Shown here one piece after another: positions 37,540 through 46,163 of a stretch of 57,198 bases of DNA; position 1 is the stretch's first letter; each line of letters begins with the position of its first letter. A program made the translations under genes and the position numbers. The DNA comes from Ignatzschineria indica (lineage in GTDB: Bacteria; Pseudomonadota; Gammaproteobacteria; Cardiobacteriales; Wohlfahrtiimonadaceae). The notes under the pieces were generated by a model. The model was not told the DNA's origin, made no database searches, and saw only the letters and a program-made list of their open reading frames with translations. The DNA lies in assembly GCF_003121925.1 (NCBI RefSeq), contig NZ_QEWR01000005.1, positions 1-57,198 of the forward strand, in the 5' to 3' direction.

Positions 37540-37947
37540 TTATTTCTCAATTGGAAAAAAGACACCTAAAGCATTGCGATCTTCAGCGGCTAAAATAGCA
37601 AATGTCCGGCAGAGGGATTCTGTGGCCATTGTCTCAATACCAATTCCGCGTTGATAGAAGAAAGCTCGCCATTGAGGATCGAGAAATTGCATCTGATTGC
37701 CAGAGCCGATCAAAATAACAGTGGGTTTCAATTCAAGCCACTTTTCAAAATGAGCTTCTGTTAATTGCTCAAATGTTGCCGGTAAATAGTCTTCTCCGTG
37801 CAATACCTCTTTGTTAAGGAGCATAATCGGCTCATGCCATTCACTCTCGTCATTGAGTCGAAAGAAGCGTGGGGCATAACCTTTGATATGGAGATTATCT
37901 GTCGTTTCACGCTGAATAGTGGCGCCGGCAGGGTTATTATTGGGCAT
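37540..37947 (-). CDS. Mth938-like (DUF498) domain protein
   Basis: A 135-residue protein of the Mth938/DUF498 family (PF04430). Typical elements are HIKGYAPRFFRLND, the LELKPTVILIGSGNQMQFLDP strand-turn, and a terminal GIGIETMATESLCRTFAILAAEDR helix. No enzymatic function is established; the human relative NDUFAF3 assists complex I assembly. The true start is the ATG at 37947 with AAGGAGT 7 nt upstream, not the longer open frame to 38040. It overlaps the upstream ATPase gene by 11 bp, so the two are translationally linked. Confidence 0.85.
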   Translation of the reverse strand: MPNNNPAGATIQRETTDNLHIKGYAPRFFRLNDESEWHEPIMLLNKEVLHGEDYLPATFEQLTEAHFEKWLELKPTVILIGSGNQMQFLDPQWRAFFYQRGIGIETMATESLCRTFAILAAEDRNALGVFFPIEK

Positions 37948-38782
37948 CGATAGACTCCTTAATAAGTGCAAAAAATTGATCTTGATCTTTAACGTGATAG
38001 AGCGCTTCAGCATCGATCGTAACACCATAACGCTCCGCAATCATCTCATAGAGCTCAAGCCGATGTTCAATGAGTTGAGGGAAGATCCAACGGGTAAAAT
38101 GTGCCGGCGTAATCTCCGACTCTGATTGAAGTTGATGAGTTTTGAGATACTCCTCAATTTTAGGTAAGAGGAATGAAGCTTGATAGTAGAGCGGCTTAGG
38201 GTGTGATTGAGCGCGCTCGATCACATAGTTTTTCGCCTTTTCTGAAGCTTTTATATAGATCAATAACGCATTTTGACCGATTAGCTCCCAACTCTTCTCA
38301 TCTTGGATTTCACAAAAGCTACCGCTGGTATCGATAATGAAGTTAGGGCGCTGATAGAGCTTTTCTGCACGCTCCATAAAGTAGGGAACATCGGCAATTG
38401 CACCTATCTCAGCAAGACGATGGCGCTCTAAACGATCGAGAAATTGAGCCAGAGGTTGTCCTCCTTCAGCAGGATTACCAACCATTCCCAAATAAGCAGA
38501 AAGAGGCGCGAGATTACTAATAGAGAGTCTAGATTCAACTGAAATCGCTCGATTTTGAATTAAGCTCTTTAAGAGTGGATTTTTCATCGCTTCAAGCGTT
38601 AAAAAATCATTCACTTCATCTTTAAGGTGATGTGTGCCAATTCGATAATCAATTGAGTAGTGAAACCATTCCGATGGGGGAAGCTTTTTGGAGAGATGGG
38701 TCTTTCCTACACCACTCATCCCCATCAGAGCAATCCGCTTATGGGGGGAATCTAAAAATTTTTCAACAAGCGCTTTTTTCAT
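37937..38782 (-). CDS. P-loop ATPase of unknown function
   Basis: A 281-residue protein with Walker A GMSGVGKTHLSK at about residues 20-31, followed by a long helical region. A hydrophobic strand NFIIDTSGSFCE may act as Walker B, and a LLIYIKASEK strand follows. The rest is mostly helical and ends near an acidic tail. It resembles a nucleotide kinase or small GTPase-like fold more than an AAA protein, but I cannot name its substrate. The 11-bp overlap with the Mth938-domain gene indicates a functional pair. Confidence 0.7.
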   Translation of the reverse strand: MKKALVEKFLDSPHKRIALMGMSGVGKTHLSKKLPPSEWFHYSIDYRIGTHHLKDEVNDFLTLEAMKNPLLKSLIQNRAISVESRLSISNLAPLSAYLGMVGNPAEGGQPLAQFLDRLERHRLAEIGAIADVPYFMERAEKLYQRPNFIIDTSGSFCEIQDEKSWELIGQNALLIYIKASEKAKNYVIERAQSHPKPLYYQASFLLPKIEEYLKTHQLQSESEITPAHFTRWIFPQLIEHRLELYEMIAERYGVTIDAEALYHVKDQDQFFALIKESIDAQ

Positions 38783-38875
38783 ATCACGATCTATCTGTTT
38801 CTATCTGCTATTTAATTAGGTTACTTATCTACCAGTTAATACTGACTCATCTATAATCTATAAGCTTTATGGTCT

Positions 38876-38920
38876 GTAAGTTGATGATCCATAAGTTGAT
38901 GACTTATAAGTTTATGATTT
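38876..38920 (+). repeat. 15-bp tandem repeat, three copies
   Basis: Units GTAAGTTGATGATCC, ATAAGTTGATGACTT and ATAAGTTTATGATTT in tandem, with a weaker related unit just upstream (ATAAGCTTTATGGTCT). Confidence 0.75.
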
Positions 38921-39211
38921 AAATAATGAATCATTAACTATACGATTTATTAACTATTCATGACCAACCACTTATTACTATTTGCGACCTCTATTTTGAC
39001 TGCTCCATTGCTGATTATTTTACCGGTTATTTTACGAGTTATTTCATCAGTTATATCGCTAGAGTTTTCATCAATATTGCATCAATTGAGTAGTCTTTAG
39101 TTGCAAAGATTTTATATTAGCAGAGATTTGCCGGGAGATTTCTTTTTCCCCTGTTTTATAATGAAAATGATGATGAAAAGATTCTGCATGAAAGAAAAAA
39201 ATACCGTAAAA

Positions 39212-39279
39212 TAGACAGGTTTGAAAAGAAGATTTTATAATTCTAATGAGTGAGCGCACCCGGATTGATGCGCTCTTTT
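39212..39279 (+). promoter_or_regulatory. artP promoter and 5' leader hairpin
   Basis: TAGACA (39212-39217), an 18-bp spacer and TATAAT (39236-39241) make a good sigma-70 promoter. Transcription would begin near 39248, immediately before a hairpin GAGCGC (39252-39257) with GCGCTC (39270-39275) followed by TTTT. A hairpin this close to the 5' end is more likely a protective leader stem than a terminator. Confidence 0.6.
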
Positions 39280-39351
39280 GCGAATTTTTTGCTAAAAGCG
39301 ATATAAGGGCTTCTGCAAAGTTCCTGCGGGCTGAAAAGAGATAATAGAAGA

Positions 39352-40077
39352 ATGATTGAACTGAAACACTTAAACTATTTTTATGGCGATACGCAAGTAC
39401 TTTTCGATGTATCTATTAAAGCGAAAGAGGGAGAGATCGTTGTTTTATTAGGGCCGAGTGGCGCAGGGAAGAGCTCCTTATTACGTATCCTCAATCTACT
39501 CGAGCGCCCAAAAGAGGGAGAGCTTGAGATTGCAGGATTTGATTTCGATTTCTCTCAGTCGATCTCCGAAAAAAGCATTCGAGAATTGCGTCAAAAAGTG
39601 GGGATGATCTTCCAACAATACCATCTTTGGCCCCATCGTACAGTTCTACAAAATTTAACCTACGCGCCGGTAAAACTTGGAAAAATGAGCCAAGAGGCAG
39701 CGAAACAGAAAGGTTTAGAAGCGCTAAAGTCTCTTAAATTGGAAGGGTTAGATGGACGTTATCCACTAAAGCTTTCCGGCGGACAACAACAGCGAGTTGC
39801 TATTGCTCGGGCGCTTATGATGGAGCCCGAAGTGCTTCTCTTTGATGAGCCAACCGCGGCACTCGATCCGGAGATCACCTCGCAAGTTGCAGCGATTATT
39901 GAAGAGCTATCGACAACAGGAATTACACAAATCGTCGTAACTCATGATGTCGATTTTGCAAAACGTATCGCTACCTATGTGATCTATATGGAAAATGGGC
40001 GCGTTGTCGAAGAGGGAGATGCCTCAATGTTTGTAACGCCAAAGACAGAGCAATTTAAGCAATATCTCTCCCATTAA
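39352..40077 (+). CDS. artP: Arginine ABC transporter ATPase ArtP
   Basis: ATP-binding subunit of 241 residues for high-affinity arginine uptake. Walker [10 protein letters not shown] near residues 33-41, Q-loop [10 protein letters not shown], signature [19 protein letters not shown], Walker B VLLFDEP and the H-loop VVTHDVDF are intact. Identity to E. coli ArtP as I recall it is high, down to the C-terminal YLSH. It is the first gene of artPIQM. Confidence 0.93.
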   Translation: MIELKHLNYFYGDTQVLFDVSIKAKEGEIVVLLGPSGAGKSSLLRILNLLERPKEGELEIAGFDFDFSQSISEKSIRELRQKVGMIFQQYHLWPHRTVLQNLTYAPVKLGKMSQEAAKQKGLEALKSLKLEGLDGRYPLKLSGGQQQRVAIARALMMEPEVLLFDEPTAALDPEITSQVAAIIEELSTTGITQIVVTHDVDFAKRIATYVIYMENGRVVEEGDASMFVTPKTEQFKQYLSH

Positions 40078-40295
40078 ATTCCTCATTTTATGATAGATGC
40101 GATATGATGAGGAGGGCGAAGGTGCCGGCATCATCAGCTGCAGATGCGCTATCATATCAAGTTGTATTTCAAGCGCCCAATGATGCCTGAAGAGATCAAT
40201 AAAGATAGCAAAAAGATCTCAAAGAGAGATCCAAAAAGAGATTAAAAGCTGTAAGAACAGATCGAAAATAACAATAGAGATAGATGGAGAATATT

Positions 40296-41039
40296 ATGAA
40301 AAAGAGATTAGGATTACTACTTGTTGCCGCAGGATTATTGAGTTCAACAACCCTCTATGCACAAGATAAATTAGTGGTTGGAACCAATCCTGCATATCCA
40401 CCTTTTGAGTATAAGGGTGAGAATAATGAGTTATTAGGGTTTGATATCGATCTTATGAATGAAGTATGTAACGTTTTAGAGAAAGAGTGTGTCTACTCAG
40501 AGCAGGAGTTTGATGCGTTAATTCCTAATCTTCGTTTACGTCGTTATGATGCTGTTATTTCAGGAATGGATATCACTGAAGAGCGTGCAAAACAGCTTGC
40601 TTTCTCTGACCCTTATTATCAAAACTACTCTATCTATATCACAACAAAGGATAAAGCAGACCAGATCAAAGATGTGGCAGATGCAAAAATTGGAGTACTT
40701 TCTGGTTCAACGCATCAACAATATATTCGCGATACCTACAAGGGGGCGAATGTCTCTGTCTATCCTCAATATCCTGCAGCTATGAGCGATCTGACGATTG
40801 GTCGTGTAGATGTTGTCTTTGGTGATGGTGAAGTTGTGAATGATTATATGAAAGAGAATGATAACTTCACAATGGTGGGAGAGAAGGTGACAGATCCTAA
40901 ATACTTCGGCCAAGGTTTAGGTATCGGCGTTGGCAAACGTAATACGAAATTATTAGATCAGATCAATGAAGCGCTCAAAGAGGTTAAAGAGAGCGGTAAG
41001 TATGATGAGATCTACAACAAATGGTTTGAGCAGCAGTAG
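40296..41039 (+). CDS. artI: Arginine-binding periplasmic protein ArtI/ArtJ
   Basis: Solute-binding protein of 247 residues, class 3 (polar amino acids). It has a cleavable signal MKKRLGLLLVAAGLLSST, then TLYA cut before QDKLVVG. NPAYPPFEYKGENNELLGFDIDLMNEV, SGMDITEERAKQLAFSDPYY and LSGSTHQQYI mark the binding cleft. The ATG at 40296 has GGAG 6 nt upstream and is preferred to the ATG at 40284. The 218-bp gap after artP holds a long imperfect hairpin (GATATGAT at 40101, ATCATATC at 40151). Confidence 0.9.
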   Translation: MKKRLGLLLVAAGLLSSTTLYAQDKLVVGTNPAYPPFEYKGENNELLGFDIDLMNEVCNVLEKECVYSEQEFDALIPNLRLRRYDAVISGMDITEERAKQLAFSDPYYQNYSIYITTKDKADQIKDVADAKIGVLSGSTHQQYIRDTYKGANVSVYPQYPAAMSDLTIGRVDVVFGDGEVVNDYMKENDNFTMVGEKVTDPKYFGQGLGIGVGKRNTKLLDQINEALKEVKESGKYDEIYNKWFEQQ

Positions 41040-41063
41040 TGGCAGTGAGATGCGTAACTGCGA

Positions 41064-41100
41064 AAAAAGCGATGGAAGGTTCATCGCTTTTTGTTTGTTT
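41064..41100 (+). terminator. Internal terminator between artI and artQ
   Basis: AAAAAGCGATG (41064-41074) pairs with CATCGCTTTTT (41082-41092), loop GAAGGTT, then GTTTGTTT. A strong intrinsic terminator inside the operon would make artPI transcripts more abundant than those for the permeases (inference). Confidence 0.88.
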
Positions 41101-41116
41101 AATTTGAGGGAAGAGT

Positions 41117-41866
41117 GTGAGTGAACTAACAACTATTTTTGATCTGTTTAACAGTCAATATTTTGCAGCGATGTTAGTAGCGGCAAAAGCGACAATTTTA
41201 TTGGCGATTATCTCATTAGTGATGGGATTTCTCTGGGCAAATATTTTAGCGATTTTAGAGTTGAGCCGATGGCGAATTGTTAGGTGGAGTGTCACTCTTT
41301 TTGTATCGATTATTCGCTCACTGCCGGAGTTGATTGTGATCTTCTTGATCGGATTGGGGCTTCCTTATCTCTTTTTGGAGTATGAGGAGATTTGGCCACC
41401 CCAAGTGATCGATCTCTACTTCTCAATTCTCGATAGTTATGGGGAGTATCTCTTCTTTGGTTTAGGTGCATTTGCGCTCTCGTTAATTTATGCTTCTTAC
41501 GCATCGCAGACGATTAGAGGCGCACTACTTGCCGTTCCTAAAGAGCAGTGGCATAGCGGTGCTGTTTTAGGGCTCTCTAAGCCGGCAACTTTCTTCTATA
41601 TTATTATGCCGCAGATGTGGCGCCATGCCTTTCCGGGCTTAAGTAATCAGTGGTTGGTTCTATTAAAAGATACCGCGCTTGTCTCCTTGATTGGTGTTCA
41701 TGAATTGATGAAAGAGACCGATTATATCTATAGTGCAACATCGGATGGATTTACCTGGTATACGATGGCGGCGTTGATCTATCTTGTGATCTCTTTAGTG
41801 AGTCAGAAGTTACAAGATCTTCTCTACAATCGAATTACCAAGTATGATCATGAGCCGGCGAAATAG
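41117..41866 (+). CDS. artQ: Arginine ABC permease ArtQ
   Basis: Membrane permease of 249 residues, five to six helices, with the HisMQ-type inner motif (RGALLAVPKEQWHSGAVLGLS, then FYIIMPQMWRHAFPGL). The start is GTG with GAGGGA about 5 nt upstream. It pairs with ArtM and is followed 9 bp later by artM. Confidence 0.9.
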   Translation: MSELTTIFDLFNSQYFAAMLVAAKATILLAIISLVMGFLWANILAILELSRWRIVRWSVTLFVSIIRSLPELIVIFLIGLGLPYLFLEYEEIWPPQVIDLYFSILDSYGEYLFFGLGAFALSLIYASYASQTIRGALLAVPKEQWHSGAVLGLSKPATFFYIIMPQMWRHAFPGLSNQWLVLLKDTALVSLIGVHELMKETDYIYSATSDGFTWYTMAALIYLVISLVSQKLQDLLYNRITKYDHEPAK

Positions 41867-41875
41867 GGGGAGAGC

Positions 41876-42541
41876 ATGTTAGATCATTTTATCTTTATTT
41901 TAGAAGGGGTTCCGCTCAGTTTAGGCTTAACGGTAGCGGCTCTCTTTTTAGGGTTTATTTTAGCGCTTCTCTTAACGGGAATCTTAACGCTATGGGAGAA
42001 TCGTTGGCAGGCAAAGATTGCACGCGGTTTTATTATCTTCTTTACCGGCACGCCACTTTTAGTGCAGATCTTTCTCTTCTATACAGGGCCCGGGCAATTT
42101 ACCTTTATCAGAGAGTCTTTCCTCTGGTCTCTCTTCTCAGAAGCTTGGTTCTGTGCAATCTTAGCGCTCTCCTTGAATTCAGCTGCTTATACGGCCCAGC
42201 TCTTCTATGGAGCGGTTAAAAATATCTCTAAGAGCCAATGGGAGGCTTGTTTAGCATTAGGCATGAGCCGTTTTGAGGCGATGAAGATTCTGATTCCGCT
42301 AGCACTTAGACGCGCTCTACCGAGCTATTCTAATGAGATTGTCTTGATCTTCAAAAGTACATCTCTTGTACAGGGAATTACACTTCTAGATATTATGGGA
42401 AGAGCAAGAGAGCTAACAGGGCAGACGTATGATTCCATCACATATTATGCTATGGCAGGCGTGATCTATCTTGCGGTGAATGTTGTTCTCATCATGATTG
42501 CAAAACTGATGGAGCGAAGAGCATTAGCATTTGAAAATTGA
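41876..42541 (+). CDS. artM: Arginine ABC permease ArtM
   Basis: Second permease subunit, 221 residues, close in length to E. coli ArtM (222). It carries FFTGTPLLVQIFLFYTGPGQF, LNSAAYTAQLFYGAVKNISKSQ and the coupling motif EACLALGMSRFEAMKILIPLALRRALPSY. GGGGGAGAGC lies before the ATG. It is the last gene of the operon, and no clear terminator precedes the tRNA promoter. Confidence 0.9.
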   Translation: MLDHFIFILEGVPLSLGLTVAALFLGFILALLLTGILTLWENRWQAKIARGFIIFFTGTPLLVQIFLFYTGPGQFTFIRESFLWSLFSEAWFCAILALSLNSAAYTAQLFYGAVKNISKSQWEACLALGMSRFEAMKILIPLALRRALPSYSNEIVLIFKSTSLVQGITLLDIMGRARELTGQTYDSITYYAMAGVIYLAVNVVLIMIAKLMERRALAFEN

Positions 42542-42590
42542 TAAAAGATTCAAGATCGAGGCGAAAAGAGTAATTGATCAATTTTAACGC

Positions 42591-42618
42591 TTTACATCTT
42601 GGAAAGAATTACTATAAT
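42591..42618 (+). promoter_or_regulatory. Promoter of tRNA-Ser
   Basis: TTTACA (42591-42596), a 16-bp spacer and a perfect TATAAT (42613-42618), about 40 bp before the mature tRNA 5' end. Confidence 0.85.
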
Positions 42619-42657
42619 AGTACGTCTATTCACTACAGAGCTAGCGAATAAACAAAA

Positions 42658-42748
42658 GGAAAAGTGGCCGAGCGGCTGAAGGCGCACCCCTGCTAAGGGT
42701 GTATACGTTAATAGCGTATCGAGGGTTCGAATCCCTCCTTTTCCGCCA
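42658..42748 (+). tRNA. tRNA-Ser (anticodon GCU)
   Basis: 91-nt class II tRNA including the encoded CCA. The acceptor stem pairs GGAAAAG with CTTTTCC and has discriminator G. The anticodon arm CACCC-CTGCTAA-GGGTG gives anticodon GCT at 42692-42694. A long variable arm (GTATACGTTAATAGCGTAT-type stem) is typical of serine tRNAs, and the T-arm reads GAGGG-TTCGAAT-CCCTC. Confidence 0.97.
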
Positions 42749-42759
42749 TACGATGCGTT

Positions 42760-42785
42760 AAAAGCCCCTATTTTAGGGGCTTTTT
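42760..42785 (+). terminator. Terminator of tRNA-Ser
   Basis: AAAAGCCCCTA pairs with TAGGGGCTTTT around a short T loop and ends in TTTTT. It is symmetrical and may also serve the convergent FUSC gene. Confidence 0.9.
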
Positions 42786-42857
42786 GCTGTCTAGGTTTTT
42801 TTGAGCATCGATAGGGACGCCAGCACTGTTAGTGAGAGTGACCTCAAAACTTAATAT

Positions 42858-44804
42858 CTAATCCATCCCCTCCAAAAACTGATTAAAAGAGGTTAGGGCG
42901 CAATGCAGTATCCAGTAGGTTAATTGCTCTTCCTGTGGTGCTTTCTCTTCTAATTGATTGACGATGAGTAGCGCTTCATCGATTCTCTCTTCTTTAATAG
43001 CAGTAATTAGATTATCAGGAATTATCCACTCTATGCCGGCATTTTGTAGCTTTAGTTGCTCTTTGAGAATGACGACTGTTAAAAAGCAGTGTGCTAAAAA
43101 TCGACTCTTTTCTTGAATATCGGGAATCACTTTTGCTTGTTGAACTGCGCTTGTTAAAAGTGCTTCATAGTTTTTGATTGCTTGAAGCGAAACATGATTC
43201 GCCAACTGAGAAAATTGCTGCATTATATCTTGTTGGAATCGCACCATTTTACGCTCATTAGAGGTAGGACGAATAATATTGAATATCAATAATATAATTC
43301 CGATCGCAACTAAGAGTGCAAAAGTTTGATTGAGAAAAGCATTGATATCGAAACTCATCGGGTTGGAAAATCCAATTAGGAAGCTAGAAGCTAATAGAAA
43401 GCCATAGCCGATTAAAAATCCTAACATAGAGCTTGCCCGGATAAGTGATGCGATAAAGTAGAGGGGGAGAATAATCATCATCGCCGGGACAATACTTGTG
43501 GCCTGAATCAGAAGACCAAATTTCAACATAAAAGAGATCGGTATGGTCAGTAGCAGAGTTAAAACAAATGTGATTGTTAATAGTTTTGTGATCATGGGGT
43601 AAGTCGCCCCTAAGGTGCAGATAATCCCGATCAATATTAAGAGGATATATCCCATATCCCATTGGGTCTCCATCCAGAAAAACATTCCAAAAAGAATACT
43701 GATAAATGTTCTCCCACTATTGATAAGTGCCTCTTTTCGATCGCTGTAGTGGATATTTCGATCCGGCATATAGAGATCTTCATCGATCGGTTGATCTAAG
43801 CGAGTCTGATAAAACTCAGTAAATTTCTCATCGAGTTTTGTGACAAATTCAGCGCCTTTTGCTGTTTTTAATAGTGCATCAGGTGCTTTCGGTTTGCGTT
43901 TTAGTTTCTCTTCAGTGATGCCGGCAGTGGCAAACCATTGGTTAAGCTGATTTAGGTATTCTGTTACTGCTAATTGATCTGATTTTAAAAGATCTTGCTT
44001 AATGGATTGAAGGACTAAAACGCCGGACATCGCTCGCATCAAACGGTAGGTGTAGTGATAGATCATCTGATTATCTTCTCGTTCTGTCGATACTGATAAA
44101 AACTCTTGATAGATCAGATCTCGAAAATCCATCAAGCCTAATAAAGTTTTCTCATAGACTTTATTAAATTTTAAAGGATCAAAATCAGCGGTTAACAGGG
44201 ATTGATAGAGCCGTTTAACATTAGAGCGTTGTAGGCGAAGTTTCTGCTTGACGATGATACGTTCTAAATGTGAAGGCCATAACATCGAGACAAAAAAGGC
44301 GGTTACCAGACCAATTAAGATCTCTAAAATTCGTGCTTGAGTGATCTGAAAGACCATATATGAAGAGGGGGAGATTGAGAGCGCAAACCCTAAAATAGCA
44401 GAAGTATAGCCACATAATGCAAAGCAGTAAGTTACCATCGAGCTCTTGATACTTGCTAAGTAAGCACAAATTGAGAGCCAAAAGGCCATGTAGATGGTAA
44501 ATAGCCATTGATCATCGAGGGCCACAGTCGCAAGGAGTGTAACGACAAATGCGCCGACAAGGGTTCCGATCAAGCGTGCTAAAAATTTCTCAACCAGCAT
44601 ACTCTGCATTGGTAGAGAGACAATAATCACTGTCATGATAGACCAGTAGGGTTTATCGGTCTGTAATCTAAACGCAATAAACCAGGCGATTCCAACGCCA
44701 ACGGCAACACGTAATCCGTAAGAGTAATTGAGGCCGGCAAAATAGTGACCTAATTGATTAAGGAGTACCTTGAGTTTAGATTCTTGGATGTTTGTCTGGC
44801 TCAT
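42858..44804 (-). CDS. FUSC/AaeB-like aromatic acid efflux membrane protein
   Basis: Inner-membrane protein of 648 residues with two blocks of about five to six hydrophobic helices (residues 20-180 and 355-505), each followed by a soluble helical region. This is the duplicated layout of the FUSC family (E. coli AaeB has 655 residues). AaeB works with AaeA to export hydroxybenzoates in E. coli; the substrate here is inferred from operon layout. Its ATG lies 2 bp after the stop of the membrane-fusion gene. No adjacent LysR regulator is present. Confidence 0.82.
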   Translation of the reverse strand: MSQTNIQESKLKVLLNQLGHYFAGLNYSYGLRVAVGVGIAWFIAFRLQTDKPYWSIMTVIIVSLPMQSMLVEKFLARLIGTLVGAFVVTLLATVALDDQWLFTIYMAFWLSICAYLASIKSSMVTYCFALCGYTSAILGFALSISPSSYMVFQITQARILEILIGLVTAFFVSMLWPSHLERIIVKQKLRLQRSNVKRLYQSLLTADFDPLKFNKVYEKTLLGLMDFRDLIYQEFLSVSTEREDNQMIYHYTYRLMRAMSGVLVLQSIKQDLLKSDQLAVTEYLNQLNQWFATAGITEEKLKRKPKAPDALLKTAKGAEFVTKLDEKFTEFYQTRLDQPIDEDLYMPDRNIHYSDRKEALINSGRTFISILFGMFFWMETQWDMGYILLILIGIICTLGATYPMITKLLTITFVLTLLLTIPISFMLKFGLLIQATSIVPAMMIILPLYFIASLIRASSMLGFLIGYGFLLASSFLIGFSNPMSFDINAFLNQTFALLVAIGIILLIFNIIRPTSNERKMVRFQQDIMQQFSQLANHVSLQAIKNYEALLTSAVQQAKVIPDIQEKSRFLAHCFLTVVILKEQLKLQNAGIEWIIPDNLITAIKEERIDEALLIVNQLEEKAPQEEQLTYWILHCALTSFNQFLEGMD

Positions 44805-44806
44805 GG

Positions 44807-45697
44807 CTATTTTTTAGACTCATGCATTTCATCTAAAACGATAATAGTGACTGTCGTCCCGGCGATAAGATTATGTGCCTCTAACTCTTCATCACTCTCT
44901 TCAAAAGCGACTTTTACCGGGATTCTTTGTGCTAAAGTTACCCACGGATAATTCGGCTTAACTGCTTGTAATAACTGTTCACCTGTCTGTGCGCTCTGGT
45001 CAAAAATCGCTCGACCATATCCAGTAATATAGCCATACATCTTTTCTCCGCCATTGTAGGGGATAATCTCAACGCGGCGTCCAACTTCAATATAGGGGAG
45101 TTTGGTCTCTTCAAAGTAGCCTACAGCATGAAAGCTATCTTTATCGACAAGCGCAAAGAGGGGTTGTCCAGCTGGAATAAAGCTCCCTTCACGAATATTC
45201 ATATTGGTGACATAGCCACTGACTTCAGCATAAACCTTGGTACGACTGAGGTCGAGCTTTGCTTTTTCTACCGCAATCTCAGCCTGCTGTACCTGATCAT
45301 TGAGCAGATCTAGGTTGTATTTAACATCATCAAGATGTTCTTTTGAGATTGCAGCAACATTACCGAGATTGGTTCTACGCTCATATTGTAATGCGGCTTG
45401 TTCCTGACGTATGCGTAGTTGCTCTAATTGTGCTTCTGCATTTCGAAGATTGATCTCATAATCGATCGGATCAATTTCAAAGAGAAGCTCACCTCTCTTA
45501 ACTAATTGATTATCTTTAATAGGCAGGTCGATCAGTTTACCAGAGACTTGTGCCGATACTTGAATGACATCGGCCCGAATTTTTCCATCGCGTGTCCATC
45601 CGCCTAAAACGTAGAAGTTCCATAACTGAAAAGCGACAACGATCAGCACAAGTGCTGCAATAACGGTAATTAAATAGCGTTTTAAAGCATTCTTCAT
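44807..45697 (-). CDS. HlyD/AaeA-like membrane-fusion protein
   Basis: Periplasmic adaptor of 296 residues with one N-terminal membrane anchor (YLITVIAALVLIVVAFQLW). Split biotinyl-lipoyl halves (VSAQVSGKLIDLPIKDNQLV, then TKVYAEVSGYVTNMNIREG) flank a coiled-coil hairpin at about residues 85-150, and a C-terminal beta domain follows. The start is the ATG at 45697 with AAGG upstream, 2 bp after the DUF1656 stop. The longer open frame to 45784 overlaps that gene and is rejected. It links the FUSC pump to the outer membrane side. Confidence 0.88.
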   Translation of the reverse strand: MKNALKRYLITVIAALVLIVVAFQLWNFYVLGGWTRDGKIRADVIQVSAQVSGKLIDLPIKDNQLVKRGELLFEIDPIDYEINLRNAEAQLEQLRIRQEQAALQYERRTNLGNVAAISKEHLDDVKYNLDLLNDQVQQAEIAVEKAKLDLSRTKVYAEVSGYVTNMNIREGSFIPAGQPLFALVDKDSFHAVGYFEETKLPYIEVGRRVEIIPYNGGEKMYGYITGYGRAIFDQSAQTGEQLLQAVKPNYPWVTLAQRIPVKVAFEESDEELEAHNLIAGTTVTIIVLDEMHESKK

Positions 45698-45699
45698 AA

Positions 45700-45909
45700 T
45701 CAACCTTGTAGGAACAGAAAGATTAAATGACTCAGATAAAGCGAGACAAAGTAGATCGTAATATCGACGAGATTTGGATGCCAAATTCCACTAGAGTAGA
45801 GCTTTTTTCGATAAAATCCGCGCGCAATAAGCCAGATAAAAAAGCCCAAAACTAATACTTTTAAGATGCCGGGCAAAAATATTAATGACCCAAATACCAA
45901 CTCTTTCAT
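45700..45909 (-). CDS. DUF1656 small membrane protein, AaeX-like
   Basis: A 69-residue protein with two hydrophobic helices and the central HPNLVDITIYFVSLY motif, matching AaeX-type DUF1656 proteins (67 residues in E. coli). GGGAGAGAAG precedes the ATG. It is the first gene of an aaeXAB-like operon with gaps of 2 bp, so all three are cotranslated. Its molecular role is unknown. Confidence 0.87.
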   Translation of the reverse strand: MKELVFGSLIFLPGILKVLVLGFFIWLIARGFYRKKLYSSGIWHPNLVDITIYFVSLYLSHLIFLFLQG

Positions 45910-46163
45910 CTTCTCTCCCGATATAGATATGGTTTACTCAGTGACTATTTTTAGCTCAAGTAACTGATGTTGCATTATATCATTATCGAAGGGATGGGAG
46001 AGGGAGGAAGTTGTGTTTGTTATCTATATCCTTATTGTTAAATATATACTTTGATAGATATTTAAAAGCAAGTAATACTACTAATTAAGGCGTGATATAT
46101 ATTAAAATTGTAATTTAGGTGTTTTTTTAATAAAAAATGTAAGAAATTTATAGGAAATTGGGA

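Larger units (their letters stand above)
38783..39351 (+). other. Divergent spacer between ATPase gene and artP
   Basis: 570 bp without a gene. It contains a 15-bp tandem repeat (38876-38920), AT-rich DNA with several GTTATTTTAC-like repeats near 39020-39055, and the artP promoter and leader hairpin. No convincing ArgR operator (TGAAT-N4-ATTCA) was found: the TGAAT at 38927 and ATTCA at 38957 are too far apart. Confidence 0.6.

Noticed and set aside
37540-38040. Longer form of the Mth938-domain protein
   Set aside because: The extra 31 residues overlap the ATPase gene, and the ATG at 37947 has a strong ribosome-binding site.
39252-39279. Terminator or small RNA upstream of artP
   Set aside because: The predicted transcription start lies only a few bases before the hairpin, too close for a terminated small RNA; a leader stem is more likely.
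38783-39351. ArgR operator for artPIQM
   Set aside because: Half-sites TGAAT and ATTCA occur but with wrong spacing; no acceptable ARG box was found.
44807-45784. Longer form of the HlyD-like adaptor
   Set aside because: The N-terminal extension overlaps the DUF1656 gene in another frame; the ATG at 45697 has its own ribosome-binding site and sits 2 bp after that stop.
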